Below are positions 9,081 through 19,105 of a DNA stretch of 64,000 bases, piece after piece (positions within the stretch are counted from its first letter, which is position 1; each line of letters starts with the position of its first letter). The DNA is from an uncultured Clostridia bacterium (GTDB taxonomy: Bacteria; Bacillota; Clostridia; Oscillospirales; Acutalibacteraceae). Both the position numbers and the translations under genes were made by a program. Under the pieces are notes generated by a model, which saw nothing but the letters and a program-made list of their open reading frames with translations, did no database searches and was not told where the DNA came from. Location of the stretch: the NCBI GenBank assembly GCA_904399395.1, contig CAJFPJ010000014.1, forward strand, positions 17,683 through 81,682, given 5' to 3'.

Positions 9081-9403
9081 TTACTTTTTGTATACATAAT
9101 AATTCGTATCATACGTCTTTTTACTGCCATTGATTGTATATACCACCTGTATGTATACTAAACCTCCATGATTAAAGTAATCCGTTAACAATAATACTCT
9201 ATCATATGGCATTACATTTTTTCCATCGACAAATTCTTTGCCTTCCGTGGGGTATGCCACACTAATAACACTCTTTTTAGTATAATTTCTATCACTTCAT
9301 AGATTGCATTCTCAATGGAAGTGAGTGCCGTGCTCCCGCACAGGATGGTATCGATATCATGCGGATTCTCAGAGCGATTTATAAATCTGCTGAGATCGGG
9401 CAT
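9081..9403 (-). pseudogene. Frameshifted small gene, unknown product
   Basis: An ATG at 9403 with AAAGGA just upstream opens a frame that is coherent for about 37 residues (MPDLSRFINRSENPHDIDTI onward). From about 9299 the coding-like signal moves to another frame (VAYPTEGKEFVDGKNVMPYD onward), which ends at a TAA at 9081. The total length is 323 bases, two more than a multiple of three, so one net frameshift joins the parts into a product of about 107 residues. Both frames are open between about 9299 and 9212, and a five-A run there is a likely slip site. I do not recognise the protein. It could be a true pseudogene or an assembly indel. Confidence 0.45.
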
Positions 9404-9481
9404 GAAGTTCCTTTATAATCTCTTACAAGCCGTCGATCTTCAAATCCCGACCTTTGACTGATAAAAACTTGATAGGCTCTT

Positions 9482-9523
9482 AAAAAGCAAAAGGATCCCA
9501 ATTCAAACTGGGATCCTTTTGCT
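9482..9523 (-). terminator. Terminator after the TlpA-like gene
   Basis: A 15-bp perfect stem (AGCAAAAGGATCCCA) with an eight-base loop and a T-run on the minus strand lies ten bases after the thioredoxin-like gene. Confidence 0.9.
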
Positions 9524-9533
9524 TTCATTTTCA

Positions 9534-10094
9534 CTATTCATTCAAGATTTGTGTTATGTAGGTTTCCATTTGCTCTTGGGTGAGAATACCTATCAGCATA
9601 GCTTCCAGTTTTCCTTCTGCATTGATAAAACACGAAACAGGAATGCCGCGGCCAATATACTTCATCATGGCGTCTGCATCTGAATCATAAAACACCGGAA
9701 AGGTAAAGCCTGAAGATTCAATCAAAGCCTTTGCATTCTCTTTGTTATCATTTCCATATCCGCAGAGATTCACCATCATAAACTGGACTTTTTCCCCATA
9801 TTTTTCGTAAGCATTCTGAAAATGGGGCATCTCTGTTTCACAGGGTCCACACCAACTGGCCCAAAAATTCACCACAACCGGTTTTCCCCGAAAACTACTG
9901 AGGCTCACCGCGTTACCAGCATCGTCATAAACCGTAAAATCCGGAGCTTCCTGATACTCCTCCTCCGCTTGAGAGGAGGAGGTAGCATTGCCCTCTTCAT
10001 ATTTGCTGGAAAGAAATGTATATAAGCCATATGCACCTCCCAACACTACCACCACTGCCAATGCAATCAAAACAATTTTCAGCTGCTTTTTCAT
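9534..10094 (-). CDS. Membrane-anchored TlpA/ResA-like thiol-disulfide oxidoreductase
   Basis: This is a 186-residue protein with one N-terminal membrane segment (about 8-28), a short linker and a thioredoxin fold facing the outside. The redox motif WCGPC (W81-C85) and the cis-proline region IPVSCF are present. It probably receives electrons across the membrane from the CcdA-like protein encoded 11 bases upstream, and reduces disulfides in exported proteins. There is no cytochrome c maturation gene nearby, so the role is likely general extracytoplasmic thiol or oxidative repair rather than haem attachment. Confidence 0.9.
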   Translation of the reverse strand: MKKQLKIVLIALAVVVVLGGAYGLYTFLSSKYEEGNATSSSQAEEEYQEAPDFTVYDDAGNAVSLSSFRGKPVVVNFWASWCGPCETEMPHFQNAYEKYGEKVQFMMVNLCGYGNDNKENAKALIESSGFTFPVFYDSDADAMMKYIGRGIPVSCFINAEGKLEAMLIGILTQEQMETYITQILNE

Positions 10095-10105
10095 ACCTTC
10101 CCCCT

Positions 10106-10774
10106 CTATGCCAAGGCCGCAGTAAACTTAGCGAATATGCCTGTCATCATCAAGATACCGATTAAAATTAAAAATACACCGCATACAATATTGATGCTTC
10201 TGTAATGCCGTTTAATAAAGGCAAAGGCACCTTTAAGCTGATCGATCAACACCGCGCAGAGCACAAAGGGAACCCCCAACCCCAAGGAATACGCCAATAG
10301 CAGAAGCATTCCGGAAAACCACCCCGTCTGGCTGGCAGCCATCATCATGGCCGAGCCCAGAAAAGCGCCCGTGCAGGGGGACCATCCCACTGCAAAGACT
10401 GCACCAAAAAGGGCTGAAGAGAAAAAGTTTTTAGGCTTTATCTCTGCGTTAAGCTTTACTGTTTTATTTAGAAAGCCAATTCGCAGAAGGCCTGTATAAT
10501 GAATTCCGAAGAGGATTACTATGAGCCCCGTTACGATATTCACAGCTGTCTGATACCGGATCAAAAAGCTTCCCAGACTTCCGGCAAAAAGCCCCAGCAC
10601 CATAAAAAGGAGCGTAAATCCTGTTACAAATCCTAAAGCATTTCTAACTGAACGCCCCGTTTTCTTTTCTGCCTGATCTCCCGCAAAATAGAGGATATAT
10701 ACTGGCAGCAGAGGCAGGACACAAGGGGATATAAAAGTGATGATTCCCTCCAAAAAGGTTATCAGATACTGCAC
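10106..10774 (-). CDS. CcdA-family thiol-reduction membrane protein
   Basis: The 222-residue product has six hydrophobic segments and the two CcdA/DsbD-beta cysteines, C18 in SPCVLPLLP and C134 in GWSPCTG. CcdA moves reducing equivalents from cytoplasmic thioredoxin to an outward-facing partner, here most likely the TlpA-like protein encoded next to it. The start is a GTG at 10774 with AAAGGCGG about six bases upstream. The roughly 150-base gap to the preceding gene shows a TTGACA but only a weak -10, so the promoter is not certain. Confidence 0.9.
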   Translation of the reverse strand: MQYLITFLEGIITFISPCVLPLLPVYILYFAGDQAEKKTGRSVRNALGFVTGFTLLFMVLGLFAGSLGSFLIRYQTAVNIVTGLIVILFGIHYTGLLRIGFLNKTVKLNAEIKPKNFFSSALFGAVFAVGWSPCTGAFLGSAMMMAASQTGWFSGMLLLLAYSLGLGVPFVLCAVLIDQLKGAFAFIKRHYRSINIVCGVFLILIGILMMTGIFAKFTAALA

Positions 10775-10924
10775 GCCGAAACCGCCTTTCTTCTCTTTCC
10801 GTTCCGCTGTTTAAGAAAAATTTTTATCATTGCTGTCAAGAAGCTTATATACATAATAGCATCTACTAAAAGCCTCCGTCTGTGATATGGTCACATTCAG
10901 ATGCTTCTGCCTCAAGTTGCCTAT

Positions 10925-11797
10925 TCAGCAAATCTCTGTCGCATTCTTGGGCAGTTTTCGTACCCGACGGAACAGCCCAAAACTGGCAGAAGCCTCCTGT
11001 GCATTATAGGAAAATCCAAGAGCTTTGGCCGTTTCCCTTGCGGTTTCATCGAAAAAGAGACACATCTGCTCAACAGTCTCCCACATAATCTCCCCATTCC
11101 CGGCACAATAGGTATCCAAAAAGCGGCTGTATTCTTCCTTGGTCAACCACCGGCTCATATATTTTCCCGCTTTCCCGATACTACAAGAAAAATCTGTTTT
11201 GATTCCAATTTTCCAGGAAAGGAGCATAAGCAACTCATCCCGGAGAATTTCGTTCAAAACCCACTGGGCGTATGGGATTTCTTCTCGCCACAAAGCCTTC
11301 TGCAGGCTATTAAGTCCCCACCAGAATTCGTTGCATACATCAGAAAATTGAGCCTGGCTAGGTCGGCTCACCCAAAAGGCCGTATCGTCTCCCCGGCCTT
11401 TTTTGGGCAAAATTCCATCCTTATCCAATAAGACTGTACAGAGGCTGTCCTCCTCAAAATCCTGCAGGGAACATTTCAACGTTTGTACATGCAGATCCAG
11501 GCGGTTTCCATCCTGAAATTGAATCAGCCAGCCATAGCAATTTTCCTTATCTGAAGGATAATACGAACTGTCTTCCGGATACTGCATATAGAGCCTCTCT
11601 CCGAAACGGTCGATCCAGTGGGGATCCCTCTGAAAGGATTCCGTTTCCTCTACCACATAGGCTATGTCGTAATCCTGAAAAATATCCCTGGGCGCTTGGG
11701 GATTGCACCGAGAGCCCCCCATATAAGCCGCACGGATACGCACATCTTCACGGGCTGTATGTAAAATCAGCTCCATCATTTCCTTTTCGCCGCGCAT
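10925..11797 (-). CDS. Aminoglycoside 6-adenylyltransferase-like (ANT(6)/AadK family)
   Basis: The 290-residue product matches the streptomycin 6-adenylyltransferase family over its length. The nucleotidyltransferase core is visible: G28-S29 in YMGGSR and the metal-binding acids D42 and D44 in FQDYDIAYVV, with the family helical C-terminal domain after it. The ATG has AAGGAGG seven bases upstream. The gene is 33 bases after a zinc phospholipase C-like gene and closes the long unit starting at uvrB. Chromosomal AadK-like enzymes can give streptomycin resistance. Whether this one does, or uses another substrate, cannot be read from the sequence. Nothing suggests recent transfer. Confidence 0.88.
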   Translation of the reverse strand: MRGEKEMMELILHTAREDVRIRAAYMGGSRCNPQAPRDIFQDYDIAYVVEETESFQRDPHWIDRFGERLYMQYPEDSSYYPSDKENCYGWLIQFQDGNRLDLHVQTLKCSLQDFEEDSLCTVLLDKDGILPKKGRGDDTAFWVSRPSQAQFSDVCNEFWWGLNSLQKALWREEIPYAQWVLNEILRDELLMLLSWKIGIKTDFSCSIGKAGKYMSRWLTKEEYSRFLDTYCAGNGEIMWETVEQMCLFFDETARETAKALGFSYNAQEASASFGLFRRVRKLPKNATEIC

Positions 11798-11830
11798 ACT
11801 TCTTCCTCCTTAATACGGGCAATGTTACAT

Positions 11831-12721
11831 TCATCCTCCGAAGGGGATCTCCTCTGTAAAGACCGTCATATCCGTGATGTCCGGCCAATTCTTAAGCAAT
11901 TCCATACTGTCCCTAATCGCCCTTTCATAAAGGGCAAAAAAGCTTTCATCCCGATACGTTTCACTCTCAGGAGGCCACTGCCATTCTCCGTTGAGGACAT
12001 TAGCGTAATCTATCTCTTCTTTTTCGCTTAGAGGCCGGATATGGCAGGAGATAGAACGCTTTTTCTTTCCCTCCAACTTTTCTACAAGATTCTTTTTGAA
12101 GCCTGTCCGATCTGTGAGCAGACCAAAGATGGTACGGCAATCCCGAAAGGCCTCTACCATTTGTTCCAAAGAGACCTTTTTCTGAAAAAGCTCCTGAAAC
12201 AGATATACATACAGCCCCGCTGCAGCCTTCATCACACTCTCATTTTTGGGAACAGCCCGCTTCAAAGGAAATTCCAAGGGCAGCTGGGCGGTCTCGTAAC
12301 GAAGCATGATCGTATCGAGAGCCGATTCGATCTGGTTATGAAAGACCTCTTCTGACTGAGAAGGATCCTCCTTCAAAAGAGTCTGGGCCCCAAAAGATAT
12401 AAAGGGATGACAGATACGATCTGCCGAATAGTGGCAGAGAAATCCCAGAATATAGGAACGAAGGGGTTCGTTGGAGTGAGCTGTTTCATATTGTTTTATG
12501 GCTCTAAAAAGGAGTGAAGGAGTCAGATCGTGAAGGCGGCTTCCGTATGCAGAAAGCTTTTCTCCCTTTTGCCAAGGGAGAAAGCGGCTGCAAAACAGAA
12601 AATCCGGCCCCTGAGCGCCCCAATAAAAGGCGTCGCCGACCACCTGGAAAGAAGATTCTCTCTTCTGCATCGCCTCAAGAACCCGTTTGGCATGCAGATA
12701 ATGTGTAATAGCCGCAGGCAT
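11831..12721 (-). CDS. Zinc-dependent phospholipase C-like protein
   Basis: This 296-residue protein resembles the zinc-dependent phospholipase C family (Pfam PF00882). Likely metal ligands are H7 in ITHYLH, D40 in GAQGPD, and H97, D101 and H105 in CHYSADRICHP. There is no signal peptide, so unlike secreted clostridial alpha-toxin it is probably intracellular. These cytosolic relatives are common in Clostridia, and their substrate is unknown. A TTGGAGG eight bases before the ATG overlaps the end of the 93-residue gene upstream, which supports co-translation. Confidence 0.82.
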   Translation of the reverse strand: MPAAITHYLHAKRVLEAMQKRESSFQVVGDAFYWGAQGPDFLFCSRFLPWQKGEKLSAYGSRLHDLTPSLLFRAIKQYETAHSNEPLRSYILGFLCHYSADRICHPFISFGAQTLLKEDPSQSEEVFHNQIESALDTIMLRYETAQLPLEFPLKRAVPKNESVMKAAAGLYVYLFQELFQKKVSLEQMVEAFRDCRTIFGLLTDRTGFKKNLVEKLEGKKKRSISCHIRPLSEKEEIDYANVLNGEWQWPPESETYRDESFFALYERAIRDSMELLKNWPDITDMTVFTEEIPFGG

Positions 12722-12747
12722 GCTTTATTCCTCCAATCTTTTGCTAT

Positions 12748-13029
12748 TCAAAATTTGCGCGGGGGCTTAAAGCCATTCCTCCATTCGTCTTCCGCATTTT
12801 TGCTATTCCATTCCGGAACTGCATTCCAAAGACATTCTCTATTAGCGGGCAAGATTTCCATCCATCGTAAACAAACAGAGTCTATACCACTTCTGGCATA
12901 TGGCCCCACAGAAGCAATTCGCGCTGATACCATACGTTTTCTGCGCACATTATACCAGATACATCCATCCAAATAAAGCTTTTCAGGCAGGAAATTTGCC
13001 GTTGAATCTCCAATAGAGAAAACCGGCAT
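12748..13029 (-). CDS. Small protein of unknown function (93 residues)
   Basis: This frame starts with ATG at 13029, has GGAG nine bases upstream and fills the gap between the esterase and the phospholipase C-like gene with normal operon spacing (46 and 26 bases). The product is basic and rich in tryptophan, arginine and cysteine, with segments such as FSIGDSTANFLPEKLYLDG. It has no membrane segment, and I do not recognise a family. A longer version starting with GTG at 13047 lacks a binding site. A competing frame at 12882-13109 overlaps the esterase end and is less convincing. Confidence 0.5.
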   Translation of the reverse strand: MPVFSIGDSTANFLPEKLYLDGCIWYNVRRKRMVSARIASVGPYARSGIDSVCLRWMEILPANRECLWNAVPEWNSKNAEDEWRNGFKPPRKF

Positions 13030-13075
13030 GCCGATTCTCTCCGGCACACCGGTCTTTGCATATGAACTGTAAGGG

Positions 13076-13816
13076 TTATATCTTTCCTGCCAAAAAAGGC
13101 TGAAGCCACGAAATGGCCCGGAGTATACGGGCAGTCACTTCATAGCCATGGCCTCCGTTATTCCATTGAAAAACGACTTGCGAACCCATCGCCATCCGTT
13201 GGGAAAGCAGAGCGCTAGTTCTTTCCGTGCACTCTGGATTGCAGCCCATCAGACGGGAACGGATCCTTTTCTCTGCCCTGCCCAGGGAAAGATATACATA
13301 CCCCGGCTCTTTCGGCAAAGAAGCTTTTTCCATATACTTGCACCAGCCCGGATACCACAGGGAACCGGAACAGCTGGCCGCTCCGGCAAACTCCCCCGTT
13401 TCCAAAAACAGATAGAGAGTCCCAAGACCACCAAGGGAATATCCCACCACAGCGCGGTTTTCTCTCCTCTCTGAGGCCGGAAAGCGCTCACACACATAAG
13501 GAAGATATTCCTCTATAAGAAACCGGCCTGTCTCTGAGGCACGCCCGGCAAATTCTTCTCCTTCCCGTGTAAGCGGCGGCGCCGGCCAAGGAGAATAGGC
13601 GCTGTTCCAATCCGAAGCTCCCAAACCGGCCAGAAGAAAAGGAAACGCTTTTTCCGATTCCGTCTTCTCCCAGAGAACTATCAAATCTGCAAGTTCTTCT
13701 TTTATATTCTTTCCCCCAAGTATATACAAAAGAGGTATTTTCTCCTTGCCCCCTTCGGGAATGTATACAGCCGTTTTCCAACCACAGAGGGAAGCCGTTT
13801 CCAGATTTCCCTTCAC
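13076..13816 (-). CDS. Putative alpha/beta-hydrolase esterase
   Basis: This 246-residue protein resembles the putative esterase family (PF00756, esterase D/enterochelin esterase type). The nucleophile elbow GYSLGG places the catalytic serine near residue 127, and the histidine is likely H223 in NNGGHGYE. There is no signal peptide. The GTG start at 13816 follows uvrA by 24 bases and has GGGGAGGAG about 12 bases upstream. The substrate is unknown; formylglutathione, acyl-siderophore and acyl-sugar esters are all possible in this family. It is probably co-transcribed with uvrBA. Confidence 0.8.
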   Translation of the reverse strand: MKGNLETASLCGWKTAVYIPEGGKEKIPLLYILGGKNIKEELADLIVLWEKTESEKAFPFLLAGLGASDWNSAYSPWPAPPLTREGEEFAGRASETGRFLIEEYLPYVCERFPASERRENRAVVGYSLGGLGTLYLFLETGEFAGAASCSGSLWYPGWCKYMEKASLPKEPGYVYLSLGRAEKRIRSRLMGCNPECTERTSALLSQRMAMGSQVVFQWNNGGHGYEVTARILRAISWLQPFLAGKI

Positions 13817-13840
13817 CGTTTCTATTGCTCCTCCCCAATC

Positions 13841-16666
13841 TCACCTTTGCAGAACTTTTTTCAGATATTGACCTGTATAGGATTCCTCTACCCGAGCCAC
13901 CTGTTCTGGGGTTCCTTTTGCGACTACCATGCCGCCACCGTCTCCCCCCTCGGGACCCAGGTCTATAATATAATCCGCCGTTTTGATCAAATCCAGATTG
14001 TGCTCGATAACGACCACCGTATTGCCCGTATCCACTAGCTTTTGCAGCACCTCAATAAGTTTGTGTACATCTGCTATATGCAATCCTGTTGTGGGCTCAT
14101 CCAAAATATAGATAGTCCTGCCCGTAGGTCTGCGGCTTAATTCCGCCGCCAGCTTCACGCGTTGAGCTTCGCCGCCGGAAAGGGTAGTGGCCGGCTGACC
14201 GATCTTGATATAGCCAAGCCCCACATCCTGCAGAGTCTGCAGCTTGCGGGAAATCTTCGGCAGACTTCCAAAGAATTCCACGCCCTCTTCCACGGTCATT
14301 TCCAGCACATCATAAATGCTTTTTCCCTTGTATTTGACCTCCAGAGTCTCCCGGTTATACCGTTTGCCTTTACACACATCACAGGGAACATAAACGTCCG
14401 GCAGAAAATGCATCTCTATCTTTAAAATGCCGTCGCCTTGGCAAGCCTCGCACCGCCCCCCCTTTATATTAAAGGAAAACCGGCCGGAATTGAAACCTCG
14501 CATTTTAGCATCCTGCGTAGAAGCATACAGTTCCCGTATATCTGTAAACACGCCGGTATAAGTGGCCGGATTGGAACGTGGAGTTCTTCCTATGGGAGCC
14601 TGGTTGATCTCAATGACCTTATCCAGATTTTCTAGGCCCTTCATCTGTTTGAAGGCACCCGGCCTAGTTTTGGCACGATTCAGTTCCGCAGCCAGATGCT
14701 TATATAGAATCTCGTTTACAAGAGAAGACTTACCAGATCCGGAAACACCTGTGACGCATACGAACTCCCCAAGGGGGATATCTACCGTCACATTTTTCAG
14801 GTTGTTCTGGGATGCACCTACAATCCGCAGCTTTTTTCCATTCCCCTTTCTACGGGTTTCGGGAACCTCCACCTTCCGTTTGCCACTGAGATACTGGCCG
14901 GTTATGCTGTTCTCGCATTTCAGAAGCCCCTGCACATCGCCGTTATAGATCACCGAACCCCCATGAATGCCTGCTCCGGGGCCAATATCCAGAATATGAT
15001 CTGCCGCAAGCATAGTCTCATCATCATGCTCTACCACAATGACGGTATTGCCAAGATCCCGAAGATGCTTCAGCGTAGCCAAAAGCTTATCATTATCCCT
15101 CTGATGAAGGCCGATGCTGGGCTCATCCAGAATATACAGCACCCCCATAAGAGAGGAACCGATCTGAGTTGCCAGCCGAATCCGCTGACTTTCCCCGCCG
15201 GAAAGGGTTCCGGAGGAACGGGACAGCGTCAGGTAGGAAAGCCCCACACTCTGCAAAAAGCCCAGCCTGCTTTTGATCTCCTTGAGGATCGTATCGGCGA
15301 TCATATGCTCCTTTTCCGTAAGCTGGAGCTCTTCTACAAAACGAAGGGATTGCGTAATGGAAAGCTCACAGAAATCCGCAATATTAAGCCCGCCCACTGT
15401 CACAGAAAGACTGATGGGCGAAAGCCTTTTCCCATGGCATTCATCGCAGGGAATAGCACTCATATAAGATTCGATTTCTTCTTTAATCCAGCTGCTCTGG
15501 GTCTCCTTGAAGCGCCGTTCCAGATTATTGATAATCCCCTCGAATTCCGTTTCATAGGTCATAGTCCCCCGCCCGTTTGTGCGCTCAAGGGCAATTTTTT
15601 CTCCTTTTGTCCCATACAAAAGAATATCGATGATTTCCTTGGGAAGTTCCTGAAGGGGGGTATCCAAAGAGAAATGATAGTGTTTAGAGAGACCTTCCAT
15701 ATACATGGCCGCAATGGAGTTCCCTTCCAGCGCCCAGCCGCTTCCCTTTAAACCGCCCTTGTTAATGGATTTTGACCCATCCGGTATCACCAGTTCCGGA
15801 TCGATGCGCATAAAAGCCCCCAGACCTGTGCATTTGGGGCAGGCACCGAAGGGATTGTTGAAAGAAAACATCCGCGGCGTCAGCTCCTCGATGCTGATGC
15901 CGTGTTCCGGGCAGGCATAATTCTGAGAAAAGGTAATATCCTCCCCGCCAAGCACATTGACCACCAACACTCCTCCTGAAAGAGATGCTGCCGTTTCCAC
16001 GGAATCTGCCAGCCGGGAACGAATATCGGGGGAGATTACGAGTCTATCTACTACGATTTCAATGGTATGCTTTTTGTTTTTTTCAGGCTTGATGGATTCA
16101 GAAAGATCATAGATAATCCCATCTACCCGAACGCGAGCAAATCCGCTCTTTCTTGCGGCATCGAATTCCTTCAAATGCTCGCCCTTTCTTCCTCGCACCA
16201 CCGGTGCCAGCACCATGATTTTTGTCCTTTCCGGCAGGGAAAGAACCTGATCCACGATCTGATCCACCGTTTGCTGCTGGATCTCTCTGCCGCAGACCGG
16301 GCAATGGGGAATGCCTATCCGGGCATAGAGAAGGCGGAGATAGTCGTAAATTTCTGTAACGGTTCCCACCGTGGAACGGGGATTCTTTGAGGTAGTTTTC
16401 TGATCGATGGAAATAGCTGGGGAAAGCCCTTCGATGTAATCCACATCCGGTTTTTCCATCTGCCCCAAAAACTGCCGGGCATAAGAGGAGAGGGATTCCA
16501 CATACCGCCTCTGCCCTTCTGCATAAATCGTATCAAAAGCCAAAGAACTTTTCCCCGAACCAGAAAGCCCTGTGAAAACCACCAGCTTTTCCCGGGGAAT
16601 CTCTACATCTATGTTTTTCAGATTATGCTCTCTTGCGCCCTTCACAAAAATTGATTTTGCACTCAT
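13841..16666 (-). CDS. uvrA: Excinuclease ABC subunit A
   Basis: UvrA is the damage-sensing ATPase of nucleotide excision repair. It works as a dimer and loads UvrB. The 941-residue product has the two ABC modules in tandem, with Walker A in [14 protein letters not shown] near the N-terminus and a second in [14 protein letters not shown]. Both signature LSGGE motifs and the CxxC zinc modules ([15 protein letters not shown] and CDVCKGKR) are intact. It starts 19 bases after uvrB. The GGAGGG is about 12 bases before the ATG, which is rather far. Length and motifs are normal for the family. Confidence 0.98.
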   Translation of the reverse strand: MSAKSIFVKGAREHNLKNIDVEIPREKLVVFTGLSGSGKSSLAFDTIYAEGQRRYVESLSSYARQFLGQMEKPDVDYIEGLSPAISIDQKTTSKNPRSTVGTVTEIYDYLRLLYARIGIPHCPVCGREIQQQTVDQIVDQVLSLPERTKIMVLAPVVRGRKGEHLKEFDAARKSGFARVRVDGIIYDLSESIKPEKNKKHTIEIVVDRLVISPDIRSRLADSVETAASLSGGVLVVNVLGGEDITFSQNYACPEHGISIEELTPRMFSFNNPFGACPKCTGLGAFMRIDPELVIPDGSKSINKGGLKGSGWALEGNSIAAMYMEGLSKHYHFSLDTPLQELPKEIIDILLYGTKGEKIALERTNGRGTMTYETEFEGIINNLERRFKETQSSWIKEEIESYMSAIPCDECHGKRLSPISLSVTVGGLNIADFCELSITQSLRFVEELQLTEKEHMIADTILKEIKSRLGFLQSVGLSYLTLSRSSGTLSGGESQRIRLATQIGSSLMGVLYILDEPSIGLHQRDNDKLLATLKHLRDLGNTVIVVEHDDETMLAADHILDIGPGAGIHGGSVIYNGDVQGLLKCENSITGQYLSGKRKVEVPETRRKGNGKKLRIVGASQNNLKNVTVDIPLGEFVCVTGVSGSGKSSLVNEILYKHLAAELNRAKTRPGAFKQMKGLENLDKVIEINQAPIGRTPRSNPATYTGVFTDIRELYASTQDAKMRGFNSGRFSFNIKGGRCEACQGDGILKIEMHFLPDVYVPCDVCKGKRYNRETLEVKYKGKSIYDVLEMTVEEGVEFFGSLPKISRKLQTLQDVGLGYIKIGQPATTLSGGEAQRVKLAAELSRRPTGRTIYILDEPTTGLHIADVHKLIEVLQKLVDTGNTVVVIEHNLDLIKTADYIIDLGPEGGDGGGMVVAKGTPEQVARVEESYTGQYLKKVLQR

Positions 16667-16685
16667 ATTCTATATCTGCCCTCCA

Positions 16686-18656
16686 TTATTTTCCTTCCTG
16701 CAGGCTCTTGATCTTATCCCGCAGATAGGCTGCATGCTCAAATTCAAGCAGCTTGGCAGCCGCCTTCATTTCCCTTGTCAACTGCTCGATAGCCTGCTTG
16801 CGCTCCGCAGCCGTCATGCGGCGCTTTTTTCCCTTTTTCCCTTTTTCATCCTCTTTATGGCTGGAGATTTCCAGCACCTCAGAAACTTTTTTCACTATTG
16901 TCTTAGGTGTGATGCCGTGGGCTTCATTATACGCCATCTGTATCCTGCGCCGGCGCTCCGTCTCACGGATGGCCCCCTCCATGCTGGGCGTCACCTCATC
17001 CGCATACATAATGACTGTTCCCTCCGCATTTCGGGCCGCTCGGCCAATAGTTTGGATCAGAGAGCGTTCGGAACGCAGGAATCCTTCTTTATCCGCATCT
17101 AAAATAGCCACCAGGGATACCTCCGGAATATCGAGCCCCTCTCGCAGAAGGTTAATGCCCACCAGCACATCGAATTCCCCCAGGCGCAGATCCCGCAGAA
17201 TCTCCATGCGTTCCACAGTATCGATATCATGGTGCATATACCGCACCCGGATTCCCATATCTTCCAGATAAGAGGTCAAATCTTCCGCCATCTTTTTGGT
17301 GAGAGTCGTCACCAGCACACGCTGCTTTTTGGCGGTGCGCAGATTGATTTCGGATATCAGGTCATCGATCTGCCCCTCTGTGGGTTTAACCGTGACTTCC
17401 GGATCCAGAAGACCTGTGGGGCGGATCACCTGCTCGACAATCTGTGTAGAATGTTCTTTTTCAAAATCGCCGGGCGTTGCGCTGACGAAAACAGCCTGAT
17501 TTACATGCTCATAGAATTCGTCAAAATTCAAGGGCCGGTTGTCATAAGCAGAAGGGAGCCGGAAGCCGAAATCAATCAGGGAGGTTTTCCGGGCCCTGTC
17601 CCCTGCATACATGGAACGAACCTGCGGCAGCGTCACATGGGATTCATCCACGAACAAAAGAAAATCCTTGGGAAAGTAATCCAGAAGGGTAAAAGGAGCG
17701 CTGCCCGGCTCCCGGCCCGACATCACCCTGGAATAGTTCTCAATTCCTTTGCAGAAGCCAATCTCTCCCAAAAGTTCCACATCATAGCGTGTCCTTTCCC
17801 GGATGCGCTGGGCTTCTATCAGCTTGCCCTTGGATTCAAAATATTTGACCCGTTCCTCCATTTCCTCTTCGATTTCCCGAAGAGCCCGCTGCATCTTTTC
17901 ACGAGGAACAATATAATGAGAGGCCGGGTAGATAGCCACATGCTTCAACTCAGCCTTAAATTCGCCCGTCAATGCATTTAACTCACAGATTCGATCGATC
18001 TCATCCCCAAAAAATTCCACTCGGATGATCGTATCCGTATTCTGGGCAGGGAATATCTCCAGCGTGTCGCCGCGAACCCGGAATTTGTTACGAACGAAGT
18101 TCACATCATTCCGTTCGTATTGGATCTCTACCAGCTTTTTCAGGACTTCATCCCGGCTTTTCTGCATACCTGGTCGAAGAGAGATCACCATGGTGCGGTA
18201 ATCGATCGGGTCGCCTAAACTATATATACAGGAAACGCTTGCCACTATAATCACATCCCGCCTCTCTGAAAGAGCACTGGTGGCGGAATGACGAAGCTTA
18301 TCGATTTCATCGTTAATGGCAGAATCTTTTTCTATATAGGTATCCGTTGTGGCAATATACGCTTCCGGCTGATAATAATCGTAATAGGAAACGAAATACT
18401 CCACAGCGTTGTGGGGGAAAAACTCCCTGAACTCTGAACAAAGCTGAGCCGCCAACGTTTTATTATGAGCAAGCACAAGGGCCGGCCTGTTCAGCTGAGC
18501 AATCACATTGGCCATGGTAAATGTCTTGCCGGAACCCGTAACCCCCAGCAGCGTCTGTTCCTTATCTCCTCTTTGGATCCCCTCCACTAGTTTGGCAATT
18601 GCCTCCGGCTGATCTCCTGTTGGTTTATACTGAGACACCAATTCAAAATTTCCCAT
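16686..18656 (-). CDS. uvrB: Excinuclease ABC subunit B
   Basis: UvrB is the helicase-like subunit that verifies damage and recruits UvrC. The 656-residue product shows the N-terminal QxxGDQPEAI region, Walker A in [10 protein letters not shown], the beta-hairpin region ([10 protein letters not shown]), the DEAH-like box FVDESH, helicase motif [11 protein letters not shown], and a C-terminal UVR domain rich in lysine and glutamate. I chose the ATG at 18656 ([10 protein letters not shown]) because GGAG lies eight bases upstream. A frame start seven codons earlier has no such site. A promoter and a LexA-like box lie just upstream, so SOS control is likely. Confidence 0.97.
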   Translation of the reverse strand: MGNFELVSQYKPTGDQPEAIAKLVEGIQRGDKEQTLLGVTGSGKTFTMANVIAQLNRPALVLAHNKTLAAQLCSEFREFFPHNAVEYFVSYYDYYQPEAYIATTDTYIEKDSAINDEIDKLRHSATSALSERRDVIIVASVSCIYSLGDPIDYRTMVISLRPGMQKSRDEVLKKLVEIQYERNDVNFVRNKFRVRGDTLEIFPAQNTDTIIRVEFFGDEIDRICELNALTGEFKAELKHVAIYPASHYIVPREKMQRALREIEEEMEERVKYFESKGKLIEAQRIRERTRYDVELLGEIGFCKGIENYSRVMSGREPGSAPFTLLDYFPKDFLLFVDESHVTLPQVRSMYAGDRARKTSLIDFGFRLPSAYDNRPLNFDEFYEHVNQAVFVSATPGDFEKEHSTQIVEQVIRPTGLLDPEVTVKPTEGQIDDLISEINLRTAKKQRVLVTTLTKKMAEDLTSYLEDMGIRVRYMHHDIDTVERMEILRDLRLGEFDVLVGINLLREGLDIPEVSLVAILDADKEGFLRSERSLIQTIGRAARNAEGTVIMYADEVTPSMEGAIRETERRRRIQMAYNEAHGITPKTIVKKVSEVLEISSHKEDEKGKKGKKRRMTAAERKQAIEQLTREMKAAAKLLEFEHAAYLRDKIKSLQEGK

Positions 18657-18771
18657 ATCATACGCTCCATAGCACAACTATTTTCCTTAAGCTTTTCATA
18701 ACCCCGGTAAGCAAAAAGCCTCTTATACCCATTTTTCCACCGTTTGCTTACAAAATTCCCGCACAGAATAA

Positions 18772-18783
18772 GAACGTTTGTTT
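18772..18783. promoter_or_regulatory. LexA-like SOS box at the uvrB promoter
   Basis: GAACGTTTGTTT fits the Gram-positive LexA pattern GAACnnnnGTTY. It overlaps the predicted start site, directly beside the -10. Position next to uvrB, a classic SOS gene, strengthens the call. One inner base and both flanking bases differ from the fullest consensus. Confidence 0.55.
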
Positions 18784-18784
18784 T

Positions 18785-18813
18785 ATTATACCACGTATAC
18801 CTTTTTTCTGCAA
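18785..18813 (-). promoter_or_regulatory. uvrB promoter
   Basis: TTGCAG (18813-18808) and a perfect TATAAT (18790-18785) are 17 bases apart. It is the only clear promoter for the six genes from uvrB to the ANT(6)-like gene. Confidence 0.8.
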
Positions 18814-18958
18814 CATCTTTTGTGATTCGAGTGCCGATTCAGTGGCGACACCCATCGAAAATCTGGTTTTTTCTGTAATTTAAAGTACAAGTAAAATGAT
18901 ATATTCTCGTTCTGCCGAGCACTGCACTTATTACCGCATTTTTATATCCTTATCTCAG

Positions 18959-19105
18959 TCAATTTTGTGATACATATTTTTTGCCCCATATATTAGCGCC
19001 GTATTTAGTTCTAACAATATGGATTCTTCTATTCTCCTGCGAAGCATATACTATTCTATTTGCCTTATTTCCGCATACATTCATTTCCCTGTCATCTGTA
19101 ATCAT
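18959..19105 (-). CDS. Small protein, 48 residues, unknown
   Basis: An ATG at 19105 with a near-perfect AAAGGAGG at nine bases opens a 48-residue basic frame (MITDDREMNVCGNKANRIVY at its start). The frame is open further upstream, but the earlier ATG at 19150 has no binding site. The product is soluble and rich in lysine, arginine and asparagine. It lies alone between ftsH and uvrB. The flanking sequence is AT-rich with no obvious promoter. I recognise no family. The remaining parts of the 18814-19279 gap hold nothing I can name. Confidence 0.45.
   Translation of the reverse strand: MITDDREMNVCGNKANRIVYASQENRRIHIVRTKYGANIWGKKYVSQN

Noticed and set aside
12882..13109. 75-codon minus-strand frame overlapping the end of the esterase
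   Set aside because: It overlaps the esterase and the better-supported 93-residue frame and has no ribosome binding site.
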